DNA of 34,520 bases from Bacteroidaceae bacterium. Its GTDB lineage: Bacteria > Bacteroidota > Bacteroidia > Bacteroidales > Bacteroidaceae. Under the pieces are notes generated by a model. It was not told the DNA's origin and did no database searches. It saw only the letters and a list, made by a program, of their open reading frames with translations. Where the stretch lies: contig JAFZFZ010000039.1 of assembly GCA_017557005.1 (NCBI GenBank), forward strand, positions 1-34,520, written 5' to 3'. Below are positions 13,969-21,379 of the stretch, in pieces. The first letter of the stretch is position 1, and each line of letters begins with the position of its first letter. A program made the translations under genes and the position numbers.

Positions 13969-16023
13969 TTAGTTTTTAGTTTTTAGGAGTTCCTCTAAGC
14001 GGAACATCTCATCGCGATATTGAGCTGCTTCTGCAAAGTTAAGTTGCTTGGCGGCCTCTTGCATGAGTTTGCGTGTGCGAGCGATGCTCTTTTCCAGTTG
14101 GCTACGCGACATGTACTCCACAATAGGGTCGGCTGCGATAGCGTTGAATTCTGGATTCTTAATTTTGAATTCAGAATTGGCCTCCGGGTGTTTTTTTGTG
14201 GACTCTGTAGCCCCCTCTCCCTGTGAAAGGGTTGAGGAGAGGCTGTTCTTGATTTCCTTACGTATCTGTTGGGGAGTGATGCCATGTGCTTCGTTGTAGG
14301 CAAGCTGTTTCTCGCGTCTACGGTTAGTCTCGGTGATGGTACGCTGCATACTCTCAGTGATACGGTCGGCATACATGATGACAAGTCCGTTTACGTTACG
14401 TGCAGCTCGTCCGGCAGTCTGGGTCAGTGAGCGGTGATTGCGCAGGAAACCCTCCTTGTCGGCGTCGAGGATGGCCTCGAGAGATACTTCCGGTAGGTCG
14501 AGTCCCTCGCGCAAGAGGTTTACACCGATGAGCACATCATATTCGCCGCGTCGCAAGGCATTCATAATCTCCACGCGTTCCATAGTATCTACATCGCTAT
14601 GTATGTAGTTGCATCGTACCTGATGGTTTAGAAGATATTCGGTGAGCTCCTCAGCCATACGCTTGGTGAGGGTGACCACGAGTATGCGTTCGTCGCGCTC
14701 GGCTCGCACGAGAATCTCTTCCATGAGGTCGTCAATCTGATTGAGGGTGGGGCGTACGTCGATGATGGGGTCGAGCAATCCGGTAGGACGTATGACTTGT
14801 TCTACGACGATGCCTTCGCTCTGTGCCAACTCGTAATCGGCAGGAGTGGCGCTCACGTAGATAATTTGGTTGGTCATCTGTTGGAACTCCTCGAACTTGA
14901 GCGGTCGATTGTCCATAGCTGCTGGTAGGCGGAAACCATACTCTACGAGATTGATTTTACGTGCACGGTCGCCACCATACATGGCATGTATCTGTGGCAC
15001 ACTTACGTGACTCTCGTCAATCACCATAAGGTAGTCTTTGGGGAAGAAATCGAGTAGACAATAGGGGCGGGTGCCAGCCTCACGTCCATCGAAGTAGCGC
15101 GAGTAGTTTTCGATTCCTGAGCAATGTCCCAGCTCGCGCAGCATCTCCATGTCATAGGTTACTCGTTCCTGTAAGCGTTTCGCCTCGAGTGGCTTGCCTA
15201 TCTCGCGGAAATATTCTACCTGTTTTGCGAGGTCGTCTTCAATCTGATATATAGCTTGTAGGGTGCTCTCCTTGCTCGTCATGAAGAGGTTGGCAGGGTA
15301 TATCTTATAGCCGTCGTAGCTATTCATGCGCATGCCACTGACAGGGTCTATCTCTTCGATGGCATCGATTTCGTCATCCCAAAATTGTATGCGCAATACG
15401 TCGTCAGCATAGGCGAGGTAGATGTCTACGGTGTCGCCCTTGACGCGGAAGTTGCCACGGTTTAGCTCCAGATCGTTACGCACGTAGAGGCTATCGACGA
15501 GTCGGCGCAACAATACGTTGCGGTCGAGTTTCATACCTACGCGTACCTCAATCATGCTGTTGTAGAACTCGGCAGGGTTGCCCATACCATAGATGCATGA
15601 TACGGAAGAAACCACGATGACATCCTGACGGCCTGAGAGTAAGGCCGAAGTGGCCGAGAGGCGTAGTTTGTCAATCTCATCATTGATGGCGAGATCCTTC
15701 TCTATGTAGGTATCGGTCGAGGGGATATAAGCCTCGGGTTGATAGTAGTCATAGTATGATACGTAGTACTCCACAGCATTGTGTGGAAAGAAACTTTTCA
15801 TCTCGCTATACAACTGTGCGGCCAAAGTCTTGTTGTGGCTGAGGATAAGGGTGGGGCGGTTGATGTTTTTGATGATATTGGCAATGGTAAATGTCTTGCC
15901 TGAGCCAGTCACACCTAAGAGTGTTTGTGCTGGCACGCCGTTGAGCACCCCTTCAGTAAGTTGTGCTATAGCTTCGGGCTGATCACCCATAGGCTGGTAG
16001 TCGGATACGAGTTCAAATTTCAT
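13969..16023 (-). CDS. uvrB: Excinuclease ABC subunit B
   Basis: DNA-damage recognition helicase of nucleotide excision repair, which loads onto lesions with UvrA and recruits UvrC. The ATG at 16023 gives 684 residues beginning MKFELVSDYQPMGDQPEAI, the conserved UvrB start; the longer in-frame upstream extension is rejected. Walker A is GVTGSGKT (37-44). The tyrosine-rich beta-hairpin is EYYVSYYDYYQPEAYIP. Helicase motifs include LMVIDESH, TLTKRMAEEL and QTAGRAARN. A C-terminal UVR domain (about 646-681) binds UvrC. Between the helicase core and UVR domain, residues about 594-627 form an unusual stretch encoded by a palindrome plus an AATTC-rich repeat (see the repeat entry). The -7 box ends only six bases before the ATG. 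Confidence 0.95.
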   Translation of the reverse strand: MKFELVSDYQPMGDQPEAIAQLTEGVLNGVPAQTLLGVTGSGKTFTIANIIKNINRPTLILSHNKTLAAQLYSEMKSFFPHNAVEYYVSYYDYYQPEAYIPSTDTYIEKDLAINDEIDKLRLSATSALLSGRQDVIVVSSVSCIYGMGNPAEFYNSMIEVRVGMKLDRNVLLRRLVDSLYVRNDLELNRGNFRVKGDTVDIYLAYADDVLRIQFWDDEIDAIEEIDPVSGMRMNSYDGYKIYPANLFMTSKESTLQAIYQIEDDLAKQVEYFREIGKPLEAKRLQERVTYDMEMLRELGHCSGIENYSRYFDGREAGTRPYCLLDFFPKDYLMVIDESHVSVPQIHAMYGGDRARKINLVEYGFRLPAAMDNRPLKFEEFQQMTNQIIYVSATPADYELAQSEGIVVEQVIRPTGLLDPIIDVRPTLNQIDDLMEEILVRAERDERILVVTLTKRMAEELTEYLLNHQVRCNYIHSDVDTMERVEIMNALRRGEYDVLIGVNLLREGLDLPEVSLEAILDADKEGFLRNHRSLTQTAGRAARNVNGLVIMYADRITESMQRTITETNRRREKQLAYNEAHGITPQQIRKEIKNSLSSTLSQGEGATESTKKHPEANSEFKIKNPEFNAIAADPIVEYMSRSQLEKSIARTRKLMQEAAKQLNFAEAAQYRDEMFRLEELLKTKN
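14143..14242 (-). repeat. Repeat-derived insertion inside uvrB
   Basis: This in-frame part of uvrB encodes residues about 594-627 (beginning SLSSTLSQGEG, ending NSEFKIKNPEFN). It has two components. One is a palindrome, CCTCTCC 14214-14220 with GGAGAGG 14236-14242, with an inner CCCT/AGGG. The other is an AATTC-rich segment at 14143-14172 that matches intergenic bases 16679-16708 at 26 of 30 positions. The corresponding UvrB linker varies between species, so the reading frame tolerates it. Confidence 0.6.
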
Positions 16024-16028
16024 AGGGA

Positions 16029-16059
16029 CAAAGATACAATAAGTCGAGGGTAGAACAAA
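16029..16059 (-). promoter_or_regulatory. uvrB promoter, predicted near-leaderless
   Basis: On the minus strand, TTTG (16059-16056), a 19-nt spacer and TATCTTTG (16036-16029) match both promoter elements. Only five bases (16028-16024) separate the -7 box from the ATG at 16023, so transcription would begin at or next to the start codon. Confidence 0.65.
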
Positions 16060-16140
16060 ATAAATCATGATTTTCTTTCTCAAGCGCATAATCATGTTGT
16101 TTGTCTATTTAGGGCTGTGTATCACTTTTTAGGTTGTATA

Positions 16141-16172
16141 TTTGGCTGGTTGGAAGATAATGTTTACATTTG
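16141..16172 (+). promoter_or_regulatory. Promoter of the YhcH/YjgK family gene
   Basis: TTTG (16141-16144), a 20-nt spacer and TACATTTG (16165-16172) match the Bacteroidetes consensus exactly. The implied leader before the ATG at 16237 is about 55-60 nt. Confidence 0.7.
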
Positions 16173-16236
16173 CATTAAACTGCGATAGCATGTTGTGCTC
16201 GCAAAATTATGTATGTAATAACTTAAGACTAAAACC

Positions 16237-16677
16237 ATGGTATTAGACAATCTGAAAAACTTGCGTGACTACGAGTCGTTGAATCCTTTGTTTGGAAAGG
16301 CTTTTGATTATATTGAATCAACAGATCTGAAAGCTTTGGAACCGGGTAAGATTATATTGATTGAAAATGAACTGATTGTCAATGTTAGTCAGATAGGTCC
16401 CAAGACAAAAGAGGAGGCTAAATTGGAAACACATGACGAATTTGTTGATATCCAACTTCCTCTCACGGATGTAGAGGTTATGGGCTATACACAACGTGCC
16501 GATCTTCCCTCTGCTGAATACGATGCATCTATAGATATGGCTCTCTATGATGGTGCTGCAACTGATTACATTACTGTAAAACCAGGAATGTTTGCGCTCT
16601 TCTTCCCTGAGGATGGACATGCTCCAGGCATCACACCCACTGGCTTGAAGAAGATTATTATCAAAGTGAAGAAATAA
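16237..16677 (+). CDS. YhcH/YjgK/YiaL family protein
   Basis: Small cupin-like beta-barrel protein of 146 residues, the usual size for this family (which includes EbgC and the NanQ-type sialic-acid anomerases). Diagnostic segments are LETHDEFVDIQLPLTDVEVMGY and the metal-site motif FALFFPEDGHAPGI, followed by KKIIIKVKK. Family members bind a metal through conserved His/Glu residues and act on sugar anomers or as small subunits of beta-galactosidases. The substrate here is not evident. It has its own strong promoter, and a repeat-bearing 114-bp gap separates it from the branching-enzyme gene. Confidence 0.85.
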   Translation: MVLDNLKNLRDYESLNPLFGKAFDYIESTDLKALEPGKIILIENELIVNVSQIGPKTKEEAKLETHDEFVDIQLPLTDVEVMGYTQRADLPSAEYDASIDMALYDGAATDYITVKPGMFALFFPEDGHAPGITPTGLKKIIIKVKK

Positions 16678-16678
16678 T

Positions 16679-16708
16679 GTTGAATTTTGAGTTCTGAATT
16701 TTGAATTC
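16679..16708 (+). repeat. Intergenic AATTC/AATTTT repeat related to the uvrB insertion
   Basis: This stretch, just after the YhcH-family stop codon, alternates GAATTTTGA and TTCTGAATT units. Aligned without gaps to 14143-14172 it is identical at 26 of 30 positions, in the same orientation. Confidence 0.6.
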
Positions 16709-16755
16709 TGTGTGCTATCCGAATGTTCTATAATTGAACTTAGGTGATGATTCAG

Positions 16756-16788
16756 ATTTCATAATTCATAATTCACAATTTATGAAAT
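16756..16788 (+). other. Inverted repeat abutting the branching-enzyme start codon
   Basis: ATTTCATAA (16756-16764) and TTATGAAAT (16780-16788) form a perfect 9-bp stem with a 15-nt loop, ending three bases before the ATG at 16792. In the mRNA it could partly occlude the ribosome site. No clear promoter box is visible between the two genes. Confidence 0.4.
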
Positions 16789-16791
16789 ATC

Positions 16792-18795
16792 ATGCTTAAA
16801 CTCATTCAAAATGATTCTTGGCTTGAACCGTACGAAGCTGCGATCCAAGGCCGCTACGACTACTATGTGCGTCGTAAGAACGAACTTACAGACAATGGTA
16901 CGAAGAAACTGAAAGACGTTGCCAAAGGATACGAATATTATGGTTTGCACAAGACCAAGAAGGGATGGACCTTTCGTGAATGGGCACCCAATGCTACGGC
17001 TATGTATCTCATCGGTGACTTTACCGATTGGCAAGAGATGAAAGAGTACCAACTTACTCGTCTTAACGGTCATGGCGATTGGGAAGTGAAACTCCCGGCC
17101 GATGCAATCAAGCACGAGGACTACTATAAGCTTAAAGTGTATTGGGACGGTGGCTCGGGTGAGCGTATTCCTGCCTATGTGCGCCGTGTAGTACAAGATG
17201 AGACTACCTACCTCTTCAGTGCTCAGGTGTGGGAGCCCGCACCTTATGAGTTTAAGGTGAAGAAGTTTAAGCCCAATACTTCTCCCTTGCTAATCTATGA
17301 ATGCCATGTAGGTATGTCGGGCGAAGAGGAGGGTGTATCTACCTATAATGAGTTCCGTGAGAAGGTATTGCCTCGCGTAATTGCTGGTGGCTACAATTGC
17401 ATACAGATTATGGCTATCCAGGAGCATCCCTACTACGGCTCATTTGGTTACCACGTGTCAAACTTCTTTGCGGCATCCTCTCGTCAGGGTACTCCCGAAG
17501 AACTCAAGCAACTCATCGACGAGGCACATGCCAATGGCATTGCCGTTATCATGGATATGGTGCAATCACACGCCGTGAAGAACGAGCTCGAGGGCTTGGG
17601 TAACTTCGCTGGTGATCCTGATCAGTATTTTTACCCCGGCGACCGTCGCGAGCATCCTGCTTGGGATTCACTCTGTTTTGACTATTCTAAGAACGAGGTG
17701 GTATGCTTCTTGCTCTCTAACTGTCGTTTCTGGATGGAAGAGTATAAGTTTGATGGCTTCCGCTTCGATGGTGTGACCTCTATGCTCTACCGCAGTCACG
17801 GCTTGGGCGAGGCCTTCTGCGGTTATGGCGACTACTACAATATGAATCAGGATGGTGATGCTGTATGCTACCTCACCTTGGCCAACGATCTCATCCACGA
17901 GGTAAATAAGAACGCTATCACCATTGCCGAAGAGGTATCGGGCATGCCCGGTTTGGCCGCCCCCATCAAGAATGGTGGTTATGGCTTCGACTACCGCATG
18001 GCAATGAATGTGCCCGACTATTGGATCAAGCTCATCAAGGAGCAGACCGATGAGAATTGGAAACCCACCAGCATGTTCTGGGAGGTGACCAATCGCCGCA
18101 AGGATGAGAAGACCATCTCTTATGCCGAGAGTCATGACCAGGCACTTGTAGGTGACAAGACCATCATCTTCCGCCTCGTCGATGCCGATATGTACTGGCA
18201 CTTCCAGAAGGGCGATGAAAACTATATGGCACACCGCGGTATAGCCCTGCACAAGATGATACGCCTGCTCACCGCTTCTACCATTAATGGTGGATATCTC
18301 AACTTCATGGGTAACGAGTTTGGTCATCCCGAATGGATTGACTTCCCGCGTGAGGGTAATGGATGGAGCTATAAGTATGCCCGTCGTCAATGGAGTCTTG
18401 TCGATAATGATAAGTTGTGCTACCAATATCTTGGTAAGTTTGACCAAGCTATGATGAAGCTTATAGGCAATGTCGCCAAGTATGAGAAGAGCAAGGTAGT
18501 GGAAATCAATTGCCACGATGGCGACCAGATATTGGCTTATCGTCGTGACGACCTATTGTTCGTCTTTAACTTTAGTCCCACCAATTCGTATAGTGATTAC
18601 GGTTTGCTCGTACCGCGTGGTTCATACCAGGAGGTACTCAATACTGATAACCCCGAGTTTGGTGGCAATGGCCTCACCGATTCGAGCCTCACACACTTTA
18701 CTCATTTTGAGCCTTTGCATAAGCGCTACAAGAAAGAGTGGCTGAAGTTGTATATTCCTGCTCGCTCGGCAATAGTATTTAAGAAGATAGATTAA
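16792..18795 (+). CDS. glgB: 1,4-alpha-glucan branching enzyme (GH13)
   Basis: Cytosolic enzyme that cuts alpha-1,4-glucan chains and rejoins them through alpha-1,6 bonds, making branched glycogen. It has 667 residues, with an N-terminal CBM48-type domain (about 55-160, FREWAPNATAMYLIGDFTDW) and a GH13 TIM barrel. The GH13 regions are MDMVQSHAVKN (I), GFRFDGVTSMLY (II, nucleophile Asp326), IAEEVSGMPG (III, acid Glu380) and AESHDQALVGDKT (IV, Asp449), so the catalytic triad is intact. The YRSHGLG and GNEFGHPEWIDFPREGN segments resemble the eukaryote-like branching-enzyme subgroup found in Bacteroidetes. A DUF6057-like gene starts four bases after its stop codon. Other amylase-family activities are less likely given region II. 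Confidence 0.9.
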   Translation: MLKLIQNDSWLEPYEAAIQGRYDYYVRRKNELTDNGTKKLKDVAKGYEYYGLHKTKKGWTFREWAPNATAMYLIGDFTDWQEMKEYQLTRLNGHGDWEVKLPADAIKHEDYYKLKVYWDGGSGERIPAYVRRVVQDETTYLFSAQVWEPAPYEFKVKKFKPNTSPLLIYECHVGMSGEEEGVSTYNEFREKVLPRVIAGGYNCIQIMAIQEHPYYGSFGYHVSNFFAASSRQGTPEELKQLIDEAHANGIAVIMDMVQSHAVKNELEGLGNFAGDPDQYFYPGDRREHPAWDSLCFDYSKNEVVCFLLSNCRFWMEEYKFDGFRFDGVTSMLYRSHGLGEAFCGYGDYYNMNQDGDAVCYLTLANDLIHEVNKNAITIAEEVSGMPGLAAPIKNGGYGFDYRMAMNVPDYWIKLIKEQTDENWKPTSMFWEVTNRRKDEKTISYAESHDQALVGDKTIIFRLVDADMYWHFQKGDENYMAHRGIALHKMIRLLTASTINGGYLNFMGNEFGHPEWIDFPREGNGWSYKYARRQWSLVDNDKLCYQYLGKFDQAMMKLIGNVAKYEKSKVVEINCHDGDQILAYRRDDLLFVFNFSPTNSYSDYGLLVPRGSYQEVLNTDNPEFGGNGLTDSSLTHFTHFEPLHKRYKKEWLKLYIPARSAIVFKKID

Positions 18796-18799
18796 GGGT

Positions 18800-19933
18800 A
18801 TGGGATACATGAGTAAGAGAACCAAATACGACGGTAGCATCCGTATTATATGCGCTGTGCTATTTGCTGTATTCTCCTTTATATATATATATGTATTCCA
18901 GGGAGAGTTGTTGGCATTGATGCAAGATTACCTTTCAAAGGGAGTAACCGAAAGTAATGCCTTTGTGACAGCTCTGCTATTTACTCTCTTGCTACTCTTG
19001 ATGCAGTGGGGTATCAATCGTGCATCTAAGTTGCATGGCCGATGGGAGGCTTTGTCATATATCCCCTCCTGTACTTTATTGGCTCTGTTTACGGATGTGA
19101 ATGATGGTACCATGCTCTATTCGGGTGAGAGTTGGTTGTGGGGAATTCTTCTGTGCACAATATTGTATATCGCTATCGTATGGCTCAACCGTATGACGAC
19201 AAGTGTGCACCGTTTGAATTTCTTTGGCTTCCTTTGGCCCAATCTGTTCTCGTTCTCTCTTCTTTTTGTACTGACTGCTCAAATTAGTAACCATGCTCCT
19301 GCTCCTCACATGGAACTTGCTGCATGGAAGTATACACACGAAGAGAATTTTGAGAAGGTTCTTGAGGTAGGTCGCCGTTCGCATGACTACAACGCCGAAC
19401 TGACCGCCCTCCGTAACTTGGCAATGGCGAAAACGGGTACTCTCTCTGAGCGCCTCTTTCACTATCCCCAACATTATGGCGCAGATGGGCTTATCTATAA
19501 TAGACATAAAAAGCAGAGCATCGCATACGGCGCTTCTGAATTTTATAGTCATTTAGGTGGTAATATGCCTTATGGTGGTGAGAATGGACGAGCCTACACT
19601 CAGCGTATGGCTATGAAGAACGATTCGGCTATCTATCGTGACCTCTATTTGGCCGCTCTGCTTTTGGATAAGGATTTACCTGCGTTCGCCAAAGAAAGTT
19701 CATCGATGGTCGCCTCTGATTCGCCCATGCCCACCCATTATCAAGAAGCATGGCTTCTCTACAATGAGCAATATCCCGAGTCGGCTATAACCTTTGTTCC
19801 CGATAGTGCGATAGTGGCTCGTTTCGAGGCTTATCGTTCTTTACAAAGCGAACATGAAGACAATGTCGTTGTAGCAGAGAACCTTTGTCGTCGCAAATAT
19901 GGCGATACCTATTGGTGTTATTATGAGTATTAA
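18800..19933 (+). CDS. Membrane protein resembling DUF6057, function unknown
   Basis: A 377-residue protein with about four or five hydrophobic segments in its first half (around residues 15-35, 52-72, 80-98, 110-128 and 140-162), then a roughly 200-residue soluble region with helical, tetratricopeptide-like spacing (EKVLEVGRRSHDYNAELTALRNLAMAKTGTLSERLF). This fits the DUF6057 family of Bacteroidales membrane proteins as I remember it; no function is known to me. It starts four bases after the branching-enzyme stop codon, so the two are probably co-transcribed and coupled. An alternative start at 18809 (MSKRTK) is equally plausible. A strong bidirectional terminator follows. Confidence 0.65.
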   Translation: MGYMSKRTKYDGSIRIICAVLFAVFSFIYIYVFQGELLALMQDYLSKGVTESNAFVTALLFTLLLLLMQWGINRASKLHGRWEALSYIPSCTLLALFTDVNDGTMLYSGESWLWGILLCTILYIAIVWLNRMTTSVHRLNFFGFLWPNLFSFSLLFVLTAQISNHAPAPHMELAAWKYTHEENFEKVLEVGRRSHDYNAELTALRNLAMAKTGTLSERLFHYPQHYGADGLIYNRHKKQSIAYGASEFYSHLGGNMPYGGENGRAYTQRMAMKNDSAIYRDLYLAALLLDKDLPAFAKESSSMVASDSPMPTHYQEAWLLYNEQYPESAITFVPDSAIVARFEAYRSLQSEHEDNVVVAENLCRRKYGDTYWCYYEY

Positions 19934-19945
19934 ACTCATTTACAT

Positions 19946-19984
19946 AAAAGAATAGGCTCCTCGTGTAGGAGCCTATTCTTTTTT
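19946..19984. terminator. Bidirectional terminator between DUF6057-like gene and hemW
   Basis: A perfect 14-bp stem (19948-19961 with 19967-19980) has a 5-nt CGTGT loop, with T residues continuing to 19984 on the plus strand and A residues on the other flank. It serves the two convergent genes. Confidence 0.9.
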
Positions 19985-19989
19985 AATAA

Positions 19990-21123
19990 TTAATATAGCA
20001 AGTCGCACATTATGGCATCGCTTATCAAGATACTCTCGGGGGTCAGACTGAGATGATTATCTGCCGTTTTTATCAGTTGTTCCCTGTCTATATAGGGCAT
20101 GGCCTGATTCATAAGGTGCGTGTGGTAATGCTCACCGAAATCATTTAGCAATAGCTCAAGGTTGATGCCTTTTGCAGTACGCAACTCGGTAATGATACGT
20201 TCATCATATCGTTCCTCCATTGATAGGTGCTCTATCTCGTGAGGCACCTCTTCCCCTTCGGGTGTGGCAATGTAGTTGCTCAGGTTGCTGAGGTTCCATC
20301 GTCGGTTTGTACCATCGTAAGAATGTGCTCCCGGCCCGATGCCAATGTAGCGGATCCCTTGCCAATAGCTACTATTGTGTCGCGAATGGCAGTTGGGTAG
20401 CGCAAAGTTGGAGATCTCGTAGTGTTTGTATCCCGCCCCCAACAGTTTTGCGCGCAACATCTCAAAGGCGGCAATGCTTTGCTCTTCGTCGATAGGACTT
20501 ACGATGCCTTGTTCCTTCATCCTCCATAGTCGGGTACCCTCCTCATACGTAAGATGGTATGCCGATATGTGAGGTACGCCCAGTGCGATGGCTTGGTCAA
20601 GGCTATAGCTCCAATCCTCCAGTGTCTCACCCGGAAGCCCATATATAAGATCTATGCTGATGTTTGTAAGCCCCAAGCGCTGGCAACGGCGTACAGCTTC
20701 GATAGCCTCTGTCGCAGTATGACGACGACCTACTAAGTGTAGTGTGCGGTCGTGAAAAGACTGTATGCCCATGCTGATGCGGTTGATGGGTAGCGTGCGC
20801 AGCCCCTGCACATAGTCTTCTGTGAGGTCATCGGGATTGGCTTCGAGGGTGACTTCTATATTGCTCATGTCGTCTATAACCATCGAATCCGTTATGCACT
20901 TGCATATCCTTTCCAATTCCTCTATTGTCAATGTCGACGGAGTTCCTCCACCGAAATATATGGTCTTTATTTGTTCGCCCCCAAGTTCATGTAGGCGCGA
21001 CTTGAGCTCTCTGCATGCTGTTTCGATGTATGCCTCGCGATGGCTCAGTAGGGTAGTAGAGTAGAAGTCGCAGTAAGCGCATCGGCTCTCGCAGAAAGGG
21101 ATGTGTATGTATATGCCTGCCAT
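19990..21123 (-). CDS. hemW: Radical SAM heme chaperone HemW (coproporphyrinogen III oxidase-like)
   Basis: Radical SAM protein of 377 residues from the ATG at 21123, chosen because the family start MAGIYIHIPFCESRCAYC begins there; the in-frame upstream extension lacks similarity. The CxxxCxxC cluster motif is CESRCAYC, followed by the SAM-binding YFGGGTPSTL. GIQSFHD, IDLIYGLPGE and the HYEISNFA region also match HemW rather than HemN. HemW binds heme and delivers it to target proteins; older annotations call it oxygen-independent coproporphyrinogen oxidase. The C-terminal HemW domain (ELRTAKGINLELLLNDFG) is present. It is divergent from the EF-G paralog gene. Confidence 0.88.
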   Translation of the reverse strand: MAGIYIHIPFCESRCAYCDFYSTTLLSHREAYIETACRELKSRLHELGGEQIKTIYFGGGTPSTLTIEELERICKCITDSMVIDDMSNIEVTLEANPDDLTEDYVQGLRTLPINRISMGIQSFHDRTLHLVGRRHTATEAIEAVRRCQRLGLTNISIDLIYGLPGETLEDWSYSLDQAIALGVPHISAYHLTYEEGTRLWRMKEQGIVSPIDEEQSIAAFEMLRAKLLGAGYKHYEISNFALPNCHSRHNSSYWQGIRYIGIGPGAHSYDGTNRRWNLSNLSNYIATPEGEEVPHEIEHLSMEERYDERIITELRTAKGINLELLLNDFGEHYHTHLMNQAMPYIDREQLIKTADNHLSLTPESILISDAIMCDLLY

Positions 21124-21177
21124 TAGGTTACTTGTTGCTCGTTGTATAGTGGAAAAGTGGTTATATTCATACCTTTG

Positions 21178-21208
21178 CAAAATTAAGAAAAGATATGCAT
21201 TCGTGCAA
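21178..21208 (-). promoter_or_regulatory. hemW promoter
   Basis: On the minus strand, TTG (21208-21206), a 20-nt spacer and TAATTTTG (21185-21178) match the Bacteroidetes pattern, giving a leader of about 45-50 nt before the ATG at 21123. Confidence 0.6.
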
Positions 21209-21253
21209 GTGATACGTGTATATATAGGTATATCACGTTAAAACGCGAAAAGC

Positions 21254-21267
21254 ATGTTGTAAAACAT
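21254..21267 (+). promoter_or_regulatory. Dyad upstream of the EF-G paralog promoter, possible activator site
   Basis: ATGTT (21254-21258), GTAA and AACAT (21263-21267) form a 5-4-5 inverted repeat centred about 65 bp before the predicted transcription start of the EF-G paralog gene, where activators often bind. Which protein binds it, if any, is unknown. Confidence 0.35.
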
Positions 21268-21287
21268 AAAAACGAATTGGTATATTT

Positions 21288-21319
21288 TTTGCATGTATGG
21301 TGGATAATTGCTACTTTCG
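21288..21319 (+). promoter_or_regulatory. Promoter of the EF-G paralog gene
   Basis: TTTG (21288-21291), a 20-nt spacer and TACTTTCG (21312-21319) fit the consensus with one mismatch in the -7 box (C for T). The predicted leader is about 55 nt. An imperfect -7 box is compatible with activator dependence. Confidence 0.55.
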
Positions 21320-21379
21320 CAGCGTTTCTCGTAACAGAGTGCAAGAAACTATGTAGTTTAACTAAAAAAATACTATACT

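Noticed and set aside
17668..18516. A 282-codon open frame antisense to glgB
   Set aside because: It lies wholly within the well-supported branching-enzyme gene, has no recognisable domain, and is explained by the codon bias of the sense strand.
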